DNA of 64,000 nt from an uncultured Verrucomicrobiales bacterium. GTDB lineage: Bacteria; Verrucomicrobiota; Verrucomicrobiia; Verrucomicrobiales; Akkermansiaceae. Within the stretch, counting starts at the first letter, position 1; every line of letters starts with the position of its first letter. The notes beneath the pieces are model-generated. The model made no database searches and was not told the origin of the DNA. It saw nothing but the letters and a program-made list of their open reading frames with translations. Location: contig CASICJ010000025.1 of NCBI GenBank assembly GCA_949373085.1, positions 1 through 64,000 of the forward strand, written 5' to 3'. Positions 37,553 through 46,367 of the stretch are shown piece by piece. The translations under genes were made by a program, and so were the position numbers.

Positions 37553-38129
37553 AGAACTTATCGTGAAATGGATCGATGGCCAGCTGACTTCTGAAGAAGA
37601 GGTTCAGCTAGCAGGCTTGTTTCAGGAGAATGAAAATCTTGAAGCAGAGCTTCAGGAAATGAAGTCTGTTTCGGAATCAGTCACTGAAAAAATTCCAGCA
37701 TCGGTTGATCCACCCTATTGTGATTTCTTCGGTAGTCAGCTGATGCGTAAAGTTGATCTTGAAATTCAGTCACGAACTCCCTCCAAAATAGGGGAGCGCT
37801 TGGTGAAATCGTTTCAATGGGCTTGGGCCCCGGTGGGTGCTCTTGCCTTGGTCCTTTCATTTTTTGCGGGCCACCGGATTTCCCGACCTGCTGAGGTGAC
37901 GGCAGCCCAAGAGCAAGAAGAAGGTCGCCTCATTCAATTTCTTCCAACGGTTTATTTCGCCGGAGAATCATTGGAGGCCGAAGTGATTTCTGACAGTGAT
38001 GGGGATGTCTCCGCTATTTTTGTCCATGGCCTCGCCGCTATTCGTGATGATATTGATTTTGCGACTATCACAACGGGCGCCGAGTTGCCAAAGAGCTACG
38101 CGAGGTCTGAAGCACGTCGTTTTGACTAA
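37530..38129 (+). CDS. Putative anti-sigma factor (single TM)
   Basis: Overlaps the sigma gene; IVKWIDGQLTSEEEVQLAGLFQENENLEAELQEM; TM APVGALALVLSFFAGH. Confidence 0.7.
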   Translation: MMKKEKTEELIVKWIDGQLTSEEEVQLAGLFQENENLEAELQEMKSVSESVTEKIPASVDPPYCDFFGSQLMRKVDLEIQSRTPSKIGERLVKSFQWAWAPVGALALVLSFFAGHRISRPAEVTAAQEQEEGRLIQFLPTVYFAGESLEAEVISDSDGDVSAIFVHGLAAIRDDIDFATITTGAELPKSYARSEARRFD

Positions 38130-38624
38130 ATGGTTATGAAGAGTTTTCTCCTTTATCTTGCTCTCTGTTTTCTTACGCCAACTTTGTGGGCCGATGACCC
38201 TGGGATGAAGTCGATTGGTGCGATGAACGTGCAACTTTTTTTTGCAACTAATGAAGATCCTGCTGTTGCCGGAGGAATCGCGAAAGGGGTGTCGGAAACT
38301 GAACTTAAGAAGCTTAAGGCGATCGAGGGTCTCGATTTTGAGCACTATCGATTGATGGGGTGTGACATGCCAGATATCCTGAAGGGATATGAGAACTGGG
38401 CGACACCTCTCCTTCCCTCAAAAGAAATCCTGGTAAGTTTCCAACCGATTCGTAAATCCGGTGATAAGAAGTTACAAATGGTTCTCGAATACTGGCAAAG
38501 TAAGCGAAAGGTTTTTAGCGTGAACCCCATTCTCACTATAGGCAAAAGTCTTTATCTTGTGGGTCCAGAGTGGCGTAAGGGTCGCTTGATTTTAGCAGTA
38601 AAAATTGAAAAGCTAAACGAGTGA
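38130..38624 (+). CDS. Secreted hypothetical protein
   Basis: Signal peptide MKSFLLYLALCFLTPTLWADDP; 164 aa; immediately follows the anti-sigma gene. Confidence 0.65.
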   Translation: MVMKSFLLYLALCFLTPTLWADDPGMKSIGAMNVQLFFATNEDPAVAGGIAKGVSETELKKLKAIEGLDFEHYRLMGCDMPDILKGYENWATPLLPSKEILVSFQPIRKSGDKKLQMVLEYWQSKRKVFSVNPILTIGKSLYLVGPEWRKGRLILAVKIEKLNE

Positions 38625-39328
38625 TGAAAGTTCTGATTCCGTTTATTGTAGTTCTAATCGGGGTGTGTGGGTCGCTTTCTGCTAAGATGGTTTTCGAGAG
38701 TAAGACGGTCAAAGTCGTCGTGGAACCCGGACAAAATTTGGCGATGGGGCTTTTCCCCTTTAAGATTGTTGGGGAGGACGAGAGAATCGTGAAGGCGGAT
38801 GCTTTTTGCACCTGTCTGACTCCACAAGTTCCACTTGGGTCTGATCGTGCGCCGAAGCTTAATTGGAAGGTCGGAGAGAAAGGAGTTATCAAAGGGCGGT
38901 TTGAGACAAAGCAGTTTTTGGGAACTGTTGAGAAGTCGATAAAGATCTTTCTCGCCAGTCGTGACGAACCGATGATTTTAAATTTTCAGGTGGTGATTCC
39001 GGAGTTGATTAAGCTCACTCCTTCTACCTTAAGGTGGAGTAAGGGAGGGGTGGCAGATGAACGGGTTGTGAGGATTACCATTAATCACGATAAGCCGATC
39101 AAAATTCTTTCTGACATGGGGAATAATGACAAAGTTTTTCCATACCAACTTAAGACGATTAAGGAAGGGTGGGAATATGAACTCCGGCTCAAACCAACGA
39201 GCACCCAAAAACCTGGAATAGGAATGATCAGCTTGCGAACTGATTCTCCATTCCCTCGCTTTAAGCGAAGGGTTCTTTACGCAGTGGTGCAGCCGAAGGT
39301 GTCTGGCAAACCTGCGACGATCAGGTGA
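38621..39328 (+). CDS. Secreted DUF1573-like protein
   Basis: Signal peptide; repeated Ig-like strands, DAFCTCLTPQVP...; IPELIKLTPSTLRWSKGGVADERVVRITINHDKPIKIL. Confidence 0.6.
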   Translation: MMKVLIPFIVVLIGVCGSLSAKMVFESKTVKVVVEPGQNLAMGLFPFKIVGEDERIVKADAFCTCLTPQVPLGSDRAPKLNWKVGEKGVIKGRFETKQFLGTVEKSIKIFLASRDEPMILNFQVVIPELIKLTPSTLRWSKGGVADERVVRITINHDKPIKILSDMGNNDKVFPYQLKTIKEGWEYELRLKPTSTQKPGIGMISLRTDSPFPRFKRRVLYAVVQPKVSGKPATIR

Positions 39329-39329
39329 G

Positions 39330-39782
39330 ATGAAACGTTTAGTCGAAACCATTATTTGTGTGAGTATTCTTAGCTCACTCGGGGCTTTTATTAGTTTCCA
39401 GATTGTTGGAGAGCCGGACCGGTCGGTCGCTTGCGAGCAGGATTCTCTGCCTGAATATTTCGTTTGCCTTTCAACCGTCAGGGAATTAAATCCGGGTCAG
39501 GTTTTATGGGTCGATGCCCGCCCTCGTAAGCAATGGGAAGAGAATGGGGTGGATGGATCGATCTTGGTGAACGATCAAGAAGATTGGATCGATCTTGAAT
39601 TTAATTTTATGGGGAAGATGAACGAAGACTTTAAGCCAATTGTGGTCGTTTACTGTAATCAGTCTGGCTGCGGATCTTCTAAATATGTTGCGCGGCAATT
39701 GCGAGAGAAGCATGCCGAGGCGCTAGGGTTTCAGGTCCTTGTTCTTGAGGGTGGAATCAACGCCCTTAAGTCAGAGAACTAG
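39330..39782 (+). CDS. Rhodanese-like domain protein, membrane-anchored
   Basis: N-terminal TM; VLWVDARPRKQWEENGVDGSILV, PIVVVYCNQSGCGSSKYVARQLRE, VLVLEGGINAL. Confidence 0.75.
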   Translation: MKRLVETIICVSILSSLGAFISFQIVGEPDRSVACEQDSLPEYFVCLSTVRELNPGQVLWVDARPRKQWEENGVDGSILVNDQEDWIDLEFNFMGKMNEDFKPIVVVYCNQSGCGSSKYVARQLREKHAEALGFQVLVLEGGINALKSEN

Positions 39783-39954
39783 TTGATTTTATGGAGTAGG
39801 CCTTTAGATGGACTTTTAGTAATGGTTTCTCTAAACCCATTTCTGATCCTGGTCGTCAGAGTTAAGTGGCAAGGAGGGTTTTCATTCTCACAGAAATAAG
39901 TTGGGAATCATTAGCTTCGTTTACAATTGATGATGACACGCTTAGGCTTGGATC

Positions 39955-41139
39955 GTGAAAAGGTTGTTTTGGTTTGTTCTTGATTCATTGGGGATTGGCG
40001 GGGCACCAGATGCTGAAGAGTATGGAGATTGTGGGAGTGATACCTTGGGGCATATCGCCGAGTGGTTTATAAAAAATGAAGGACGGTCCTTAGATCTTCC
40101 AAATTTAAAGGGTTTGGGGCTAGGTGCTGCTTACCAGCTGGTCCATCGCCAGCAACCAATGGGATGGTCCGAGGAATGTGTTACAGGAACATTTGCAGCG
40201 GCTAGCGAGATTTCTACGGGGAAAGATACTCCCAGCGGGCATTGGGAGATGGCTGGGGTCCCGGTTAATTGGGAGTGGGCATATTATCCGGACACCCAAG
40301 AGTGTTTTCCAAGATCCTTGTTGAGTGAGATATACTCACAGAGTGGATTGGAGGGTTCGCTCGCCAATCGTCATGCTTCGGGAACTGTCGTGATTGAGAA
40401 ATTTGGGAAGAAAAGTGTGCAGACTGGGATGCCCATCTTTTACACTTCGGCAGACTCAGTTTTTCAAATTGCTGCACACGAAGATCATTTTGGTTTGGAG
40501 AGGCTATATCAAATTTGCGAGTTGGTTCGCGATCTTACTCTGGAACCTTTGGTAGGACGTGTTATTGCTCGCCCGTTTGTCGGTGAGTCAGGAGCTTTTA
40601 GGCGGACGGAAAACCGTCGTGACTTTGCGGTCCGACCTCCCAAGCCAACCGTGTTAGAATTGATTAAAGATGGAGGACATGAGGTGACCGGACTGGGGAA
40701 GATTGGAGACATTTTTGCCCATGTTGGAATGACCAAAGAGGTGAAAGCCAATGGTCACAATCAGCTTTGGAGAAAGACGCGGGAAGCGGCTGCACAAGGT
40801 GGATTGATCATGACCAACTTTGTAGATTTTGATATGCTTTACGGTCACCGGAGAGATCCACGAGGCTATGGGCTAGCACTTGAGGAGTGGGATCGTGAGT
40901 TGGGGCGTTTTCTTGAGGAAATGTCATCGAATGATGTCATTGTGATCACAGCGGATCATGGAAATGATCCCACCTGGAGTGGGACTGACCATACGCGTGA
41001 ACGGGTTCCGGTCATAATGACTGGCGGGCAGTTTTCTTGCCTAGGTAATGCGGGCCTCCGTGATTCTTTTTCGGATATCGGGGCCACAATAGGGAACTTC
41101 TTCGGCGTCGAGATGGACGAAGGAACCGTAATTGAGTAG
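39955..41139 (+). CDS. deoB: Phosphopentomutase
   Basis: FWFVLDSLGIGGAPDAEEYGDCGSDTLGHIAE; STGKDTPSGHWEMAGVPV; ITADHGNDPTWSGTDHTRERVPV. Confidence 0.95.
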   Translation: MKRLFWFVLDSLGIGGAPDAEEYGDCGSDTLGHIAEWFIKNEGRSLDLPNLKGLGLGAAYQLVHRQQPMGWSEECVTGTFAAASEISTGKDTPSGHWEMAGVPVNWEWAYYPDTQECFPRSLLSEIYSQSGLEGSLANRHASGTVVIEKFGKKSVQTGMPIFYTSADSVFQIAAHEDHFGLERLYQICELVRDLTLEPLVGRVIARPFVGESGAFRRTENRRDFAVRPPKPTVLELIKDGGHEVTGLGKIGDIFAHVGMTKEVKANGHNQLWRKTREAAAQGGLIMTNFVDFDMLYGHRRDPRGYGLALEEWDRELGRFLEEMSSNDVIVITADHGNDPTWSGTDHTRERVPVIMTGGQFSCLGNAGLRDSFSDIGATIGNFFGVEMDEGTVIE

Positions 41140-41148
41140 TTCTTAGCT

Positions 41149-41865
41149 ATGGCAACTCCTCACCTTGAAGCAGATCCAGATGGATTCGCAGAAACCATTC
41201 TTCTCCCGGGCGATCCTTTACGTGCAAAATTCATCGCGGATCATTTTTTGAAAGACTGTCGAAAAATTAATTCAGTGCGTAATATGTTGGCTTACACCGG
41301 GTCCTATAAAGGGGTGCCGGTGTCAGTAATGGGGACTGGGATGGGGATCCCTTCTATTTCGATTTATGCCAAGGAGTTGATCACGGAATACGGTGTCAAA
41401 AACCTCATTCGAGTCGGGAGTTGTGGGGCCGTGTCCAAAGAGGTCCAGGTTCGTGATGTCTTAATCGGGATGGGGGCCTGCACGGATAGTGGGGTGAATC
41501 GGAGCCGATTTGGGGGGCATGATTTTTCCGCAATTGCTGATTACGATTTACTGTCAGCTCACGTCGTTGCGGCAGGTGAACTAGGGGTTCCAGTGAGAGT
41601 AGGGAATCTTTTTTCAGCAGATCTTTTTTACACTCCTGATGTAGGAATGTTCGATTTAATGGAAAGCATGGGTGTTTTAGCTGTTGAGATGGAGGCTGCA
41701 GGTCTTTTTGGCGTCTGTGCGGAATTTGGTGCGAGAGGCATGGCAATCTGTACCGTTAGCGACCACGTGCGAACCGGGGAAACTACTACGAGTGAAGAGC
41801 GAGAGGTTAGTTTTACTGCGATGATGGAAGTAGCTCTCGAAGCAACCGTAAAAATCGTATTATGA
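41149..41865 (+). CDS. deoD: Purine-nucleoside phosphorylase
   Basis: [25 protein letters not shown]-like [41 protein letters not shown]. Confidence 0.95.
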   Translation: MATPHLEADPDGFAETILLPGDPLRAKFIADHFLKDCRKINSVRNMLAYTGSYKGVPVSVMGTGMGIPSISIYAKELITEYGVKNLIRVGSCGAVSKEVQVRDVLIGMGACTDSGVNRSRFGGHDFSAIADYDLLSAHVVAAGELGVPVRVGNLFSADLFYTPDVGMFDLMESMGVLAVEMEAAGLFGVCAEFGARGMAICTVSDHVRTGETTTSEEREVSFTAMMEVALEATVKIVL

Positions 41866-42248
41866 GTGATCAACTTCTTATTGAAGAGGCAATGGCAGCT
41901 AGATCTGCTTGTTATTGTCCATATTCTTCGTTCCCGGTAAGTGCTGCTCTGCTCGCTGACTCTGGGAAAGTTTACACGGGAGTTAATGTTGAAAATGCTT
42001 CCTACGGTCTCACGATTTGTGCGGAACGAGTTGCCGTCGGTTCTGCGATCGCTGCGGGAGAGCGAGCGTTTAAAAAACTAGTCGTCGTGGTTAGAGGAGG
42101 AGGAAGTCCATGTGGGGCCTGTCGCCAAGTGCTCAATGAATTTTCACCCGAGCTATCCATCATTATGGTTGACGAGCTTGGGAAGGTTCGCTCACACACG
42201 ACTTTGACCAAACTCCTTCCTCAGGCATTTGGTCCACAGTCTCTTTGA
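41862..42248 (+). CDS. cdd: Cytidine deaminase
   Basis: [41 protein letters not shown]...[20 protein letters not shown] overlap with deoD. Confidence 0.96.
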   Translation: MSDQLLIEEAMAARSACYCPYSSFPVSAALLADSGKVYTGVNVENASYGLTICAERVAVGSAIAAGERAFKKLVVVVRGGGSPCGACRQVLNEFSPELSIIMVDELGKVRSHTTLTKLLPQAFGPQSL

Positions 42249-42261
42249 CCCTTAGCGAAGG

Positions 42262-42723
42262 CTAGTGTTTTAAAAGCCGGGATAAAAATTCCTCGGGCGA
42301 GACGTGACCGCTACCGTCCGTATCAAGGCGGCTCCAAACCGCCTCAAAAATAAAATCTGGAAGGTTCCTTACTCCGGGAATTGTCAGGTATTCCTCGCGT
42401 GATATTGAATCATCCTCGCCTGCGATGGATGAAAACTTTTGGAGCCTTCTTTGCTCCATCTGCTCCCTCAGAGCAGCGCGGGCCATGGCCACTTCGTTTT
42501 CAGAAATTTTTCCATCTTGGTCTAGATCTATGGAAGTTCGCTTTTTCTCACGTAATTTTGCGCGTAGATCCCGGATAGCCTGACGCTCTTCTTCGTCAAT
42601 AAGGTCATCCGAATTTGTATCAAAATGCTTCAAAAACGCCGGGAGAGATCCATTACCAAACACCTTCTCTTTCGCGAATGCAGCTGCAGCAATCGCTATG
42701 AACAGGAGGGTGAATATTCGCAT
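42262..42723 (-). CDS. Secreted EF-hand protein
   Basis: Signal peptide; DTNSDDLIDEEE, DLDQDGKISENE, DTDGSGHVSPEE calcium loops. Confidence 0.85.
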   Translation of the reverse strand: MRIFTLLFIAIAAAAFAKEKVFGNGSLPAFLKHFDTNSDDLIDEEERQAIRDLRAKLREKKRTSIDLDQDGKISENEVAMARAALREQMEQRRLQKFSSIAGEDDSISREEYLTIPGVRNLPDFIFEAVWSRLDTDGSGHVSPEEFLSRLLKH

Positions 42724-42793
42724 CGGATTTGGATTTAAAGAAACTTAAAATACCACTGGCCTAGCATCTTCTGGGAGTTCGTTTAACACAGTC

Positions 42794-45454
42794 TCATTCC
42801 AATAGGGAAATACTAATTCGGAAAAATTGACTATCTTTTTGTGGGAATGACAAGGTCATGTCTTTGCCAGTTCCGGTCAAGCCGGGCTCAGTAGTCCATT
42901 TTTGGAGGTCGATACTTGTTTCGACCTCATAAAAACGTTTAGGCAAAGAGGGGAAGGTCACGCGGACCATTTCCTGTTCGACATACAAGTCGGGTCGGAA
43001 AGTTGACGAACCCGAAAGTGGATTCGTTCCGGTAAGGAAGGTTTCAAAGTAGTCATCCTGGCCATCTTGGTCGCTGTCTGCGAGGGCAGGATTCGTTCCA
43101 TTTTCGATCTCCTCTTGATCTGGGATTTGATCCCCATCTTGGTCTTTGAGTGGTGTGATGATGAGGTTGTCGATGCCGATTCCTTGGGGTTCTAGGCTGG
43201 CTCCAAAACTCTGCCCAATATTGATTTCTCCGGGCGTGTGGTTGCCAGGCTGAATCGTCCATTCAAAATCTTCGGCGATCCTACCACTTCCAGTTCGGGA
43301 GATGCTCTGTTGGCCTGCAGGTGTGTTAGGGCCTTGCGCTACGCCGACCGAGCTAGAAGTCATCCCCGCAGCAATTCCATCAATAGCCGTGAAAGTTCCT
43401 TCGTAGCTAAGAAATTCACGAACCACGCCATCGATCTCAAGGACAATTCCATCTGGGCCACCGTTCTGAATTCCAGAAATTTCTTTAAAGTAAAGAGCCG
43501 GTAATCCTGGGATGTTTGATGGCCCTGGCGTGAATTCGTTTAACGAAATACTTGATCCATAACTTCGTCCATTGTTTCCGTTGTAGAGATGAACCGATGG
43601 TATTGCACCGACGAATGCTGGCCCGAAAACCACTTCAATGAACTCTCCGACGTCGCTTCCACTATTGTCGTAGTGAAATTCATTGATGAAAACATCAGAA
43701 CTAACCGAGCCATTCGGAGTTCCGGGTATGATTTTGATTTGTAATGTGAATTCATCGCCACTGGCCAAATGAAGGTTTCTAAAGTAAGCGGACTTCAATT
43801 GAGTGATCAGTGGGGAAAGTTGACCATTTTGACCTGTGGTAGATGGTCGGAATTCCAGATCTGGTATGGCAATCTGGTTGCCGTCTTTGATGAGTGACAT
43901 TTGAAGTCTGTCTTCTGAACCATTGGTGAAGCGTCTCCAGTGCTGTGCCTCAAATTCGATTTTTAGGGCCGGGATAGATTGTTCGGAATTATTGCGAAAG
44001 GTTGTTTGAAATACAGCCTCTGAAGGTGTTAGGATTCCCAAAGCGTTTTGGTAGGATCTTGCGCCGATAAGGCCGGAATTGCCATCATCAAAGCCAATCC
44101 AAGTTAGGCCTCCATCTGACCAAGCGGCAAGAGATTGGTTGCCTTCAAATCCCTCGAAATCTTCGATGATGGGGGTGGTTGGATCTGAAAAGGAATAGAA
44201 AGAAGGATCGGTGTTTCGAATTTTAACGGAGGCCACTCTCCCGACGAATCCGGCTGCTGAAGCTGTGATTTCGATGGTTTGATCGCCGTCGTTGATCTTA
44301 TCGTTTCTTGGCCGAAGGGTCGTGGTCGCTTGTGTGCTATTTACCGGTATTGTAAGGATCTTTTGTGTAATCGTGGCCTCCGAGGGGTCGTTCGATTCTA
44401 GGGAAACCTGAACAGTGCTTTTAGCTGGTTCAGCGAGGGTCACAGTTACCAAAGAAGCAGGTGAGCTTTCATCAAGAATCGACTGGGCTACGGTAAGATC
44501 GAGCTGGAGGCCTCCATCTAGTTCAAAGTCTCCGAATACCGGATAGTGATCCGAGGCTTTGTCGCTGGTTCCTCTGGGAAGGGGACTGCCTTCCTTAGGG
44601 AGGCCGGACTTGGAAGTGTCCAACGCGCTGTTATAGACTTCCGTATCGGGCGCGCGACGAGCAATCGAGTTAGATACGAGGATATAATCTAGGATGGTGT
44701 TCGACCCCCTATAAGTGTCAGTTGTGACTCCATCCTGTTGACGAAATCCTGGATTTACTAAGTCAAGGTTAGTGAAGTAATTCGTTGGATCAGCGAAGTA
44801 TTTGACATCATATTCCATATCGTTTCCAAGACGATAGCTTTGAGGAAGGCCGGAGGGTAAGCGGTCGAAAATGATGTCGTTTCCGAGAAGATTAAAATCG
44901 CCCAACACGAAGATATTATCGTCTTTGTCGAGCCCTTGCTCTTCGAGATATTTACGAATTCGTATCATCTCGACTGCTCGTCGAAATGGGTCATCTTGGT
45001 CGAAGCAACATTTCAGGTGGGCGGTTACGAGCGTGGGATCATTTTCGGTTCCTGGGACGTCAATAATGACGGCGGCTGCGGCTCGAGTCATATCATTGGC
45101 CCCAGGTGGAGAAATGATACTTTTACTCGAATTCCTACTGAACGGGAACTTGGATAAAATCACAACACGGCTGCCAGTATCAAGAGCTGTTACTGGAGCG
45201 AAAATAAATGGGTAACCCATGCTTTGCGCAAGTTCGTTTAGGGGGCCGTTGAAGTCATTGCCTGTCACCTCCTGGAGAGCTAAGACATCGGGGTTGATCC
45301 TCGCGATTACGGCCTCCAACTCGTTTCGCCCATTCGCGCCGGTATTACCGATCCCTCTGAGTATATTATAGGTGGCAATCCTTATCTCGACAGCGGAGAC
45401 CAAGGGGATACCTAGCCATAAGGTGAGGGAGATGAGGAGAAACCTAGAGAGCAT
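42794..45454 (-). CDS. Large secreted endonuclease/exonuclease/phosphatase-family protein with additional C-terminal modules
   Basis: RIATYNILRGIGNTGANGRNELEAVIARINPDVLALQEV; DNIFVLGDFNLLGND; SDHYPVFGDFEL; Calx-beta-like region; DQDGDQIPDQEEIENGTNPALADSDQDGQDD. Confidence 0.85.
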   Translation of the reverse strand: MLSRFLLISLTLWLGIPLVSAVEIRIATYNILRGIGNTGANGRNELEAVIARINPDVLALQEVTGNDFNGPLNELAQSMGYPFIFAPVTALDTGSRVVILSKFPFSRNSSKSIISPPGANDMTRAAAAVIIDVPGTENDPTLVTAHLKCCFDQDDPFRRAVEMIRIRKYLEEQGLDKDDNIFVLGDFNLLGNDIIFDRLPSGLPQSYRLGNDMEYDVKYFADPTNYFTNLDLVNPGFRQQDGVTTDTYRGSNTILDYILVSNSIARRAPDTEVYNSALDTSKSGLPKEGSPLPRGTSDKASDHYPVFGDFELDGGLQLDLTVAQSILDESSPASLVTVTLAEPAKSTVQVSLESNDPSEATITQKILTIPVNSTQATTTLRPRNDKINDGDQTIEITASAAGFVGRVASVKIRNTDPSFYSFSDPTTPIIEDFEGFEGNQSLAAWSDGGLTWIGFDDGNSGLIGARSYQNALGILTPSEAVFQTTFRNNSEQSIPALKIEFEAQHWRRFTNGSEDRLQMSLIKDGNQIAIPDLEFRPSTTGQNGQLSPLITQLKSAYFRNLHLASGDEFTLQIKIIPGTPNGSVSSDVFINEFHYDNSGSDVGEFIEVVFGPAFVGAIPSVHLYNGNNGRSYGSSISLNEFTPGPSNIPGLPALYFKEISGIQNGGPDGIVLEIDGVVREFLSYEGTFTAIDGIAAGMTSSSVGVAQGPNTPAGQQSISRTGSGRIAEDFEWTIQPGNHTPGEINIGQSFGASLEPQGIGIDNLIITPLKDQDGDQIPDQEEIENGTNPALADSDQDGQDDYFETFLTGTNPLSGSSTFRPDLYVEQEMVRVTFPSLPKRFYEVETSIDLQKWTTEPGLTGTGKDMTLSFPQKDSQFFRISISLLE

Positions 45455-45551
45455 TATTGAGAAAGATTGGAATTCAAAGGACTACGCTGGGCTCTAATAG
45501 GGAGAGGTTTCTATTCGAGGAAAAGGCACAGGGTATTCGTTTTTGGCTCGT

Positions 45552-46367
45552 TTAGTTTGGATCTGGCGGGAAACGGAAAAAATTGTTGACGACCTCTTCG
45601 GTCATCTTTGCCAGCTCATTAATTGAGAGGTTGCGTTCACGCGCGATGGCTTCTGCTGTGAAACGAGTAAAGCTTGGCTCACATCGCTTTCCGCGATGAG
45701 GTGTTGGAGATAAATAAGGCGAATCGGTCTCCACCATAAAAGATCTGTCAGGAACTGCCTGAACTGCCTCGACGACATTGTGGGCATTCTTAAAGGTGGC
45801 GATTCCTGTGAATGAAATAAGACCGCCCAACTCAAAGACTCGTTCCGCTAGTTCAGGTGGTCCCGGGAAACAGTGGAAGACGGCGCGGACGTGGTCGGAG
45901 TAGTCGGCGTAGATTTTGAGGGAATCGTCGAAGCTGGCGCTGCCTGATTTATCGCGAGTGTGGATGACGATGTTGAGACCGGCAGTCTTTGCGATCTCGA
46001 AATGACGGCGGAGGAAGTCGCGTTGGCGGGCGTGGTAGTCTTCGTTGGTCCAGCCGTCTGGAGCGGGATGGAAGTAGTCGAGACCGGCCTCGCCAATCGC
46101 GGCGACTTTTGGATTAGCGAGGTGGGGGGCGAGAAAGGATTCGAATTCGTCGCGTGTTTCGTGGACATCGCAAGGGTGGATGCCAATGCAGGCGGAGACA
46201 CCGGGGTGGTCGTGCGCGATCTGAAGATTGATGGCGAGATCGGACTCGTTCGTGGCGAGCGTGATCATGCGGTGAACGCCATTCTCCGTGGCGCGCGAGA
46301 TGATGTCGGGAATTTCTTCGGGTGAGAATCTCTGAGAGCCGAGGTGGCAATGCGAGTCGGTGATCAT
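45552..46367 (-). CDS. tatD: TatD family hydrolase
   Basis: ITDSHCHLGSQRF; GIHPCDVHETRDEF; AIGEAGLDYF; FHCFPGPPELAERVFELGGLISFTGIATFKNA; MVETDSPYLSPTPHRGKRCEPS. Confidence 0.94.
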   Translation of the reverse strand: MITDSHCHLGSQRFSPEEIPDIISRATENGVHRMITLATNESDLAINLQIAHDHPGVSACIGIHPCDVHETRDEFESFLAPHLANPKVAAIGEAGLDYFHPAPDGWTNEDYHARQRDFLRRHFEIAKTAGLNIVIHTRDKSGSASFDDSLKIYADYSDHVRAVFHCFPGPPELAERVFELGGLISFTGIATFKNAHNVVEAVQAVPDRSFMVETDSPYLSPTPHRGKRCEPSFTRFTAEAIARERNLSINELAKMTEEVVNNFFRFPPDPN

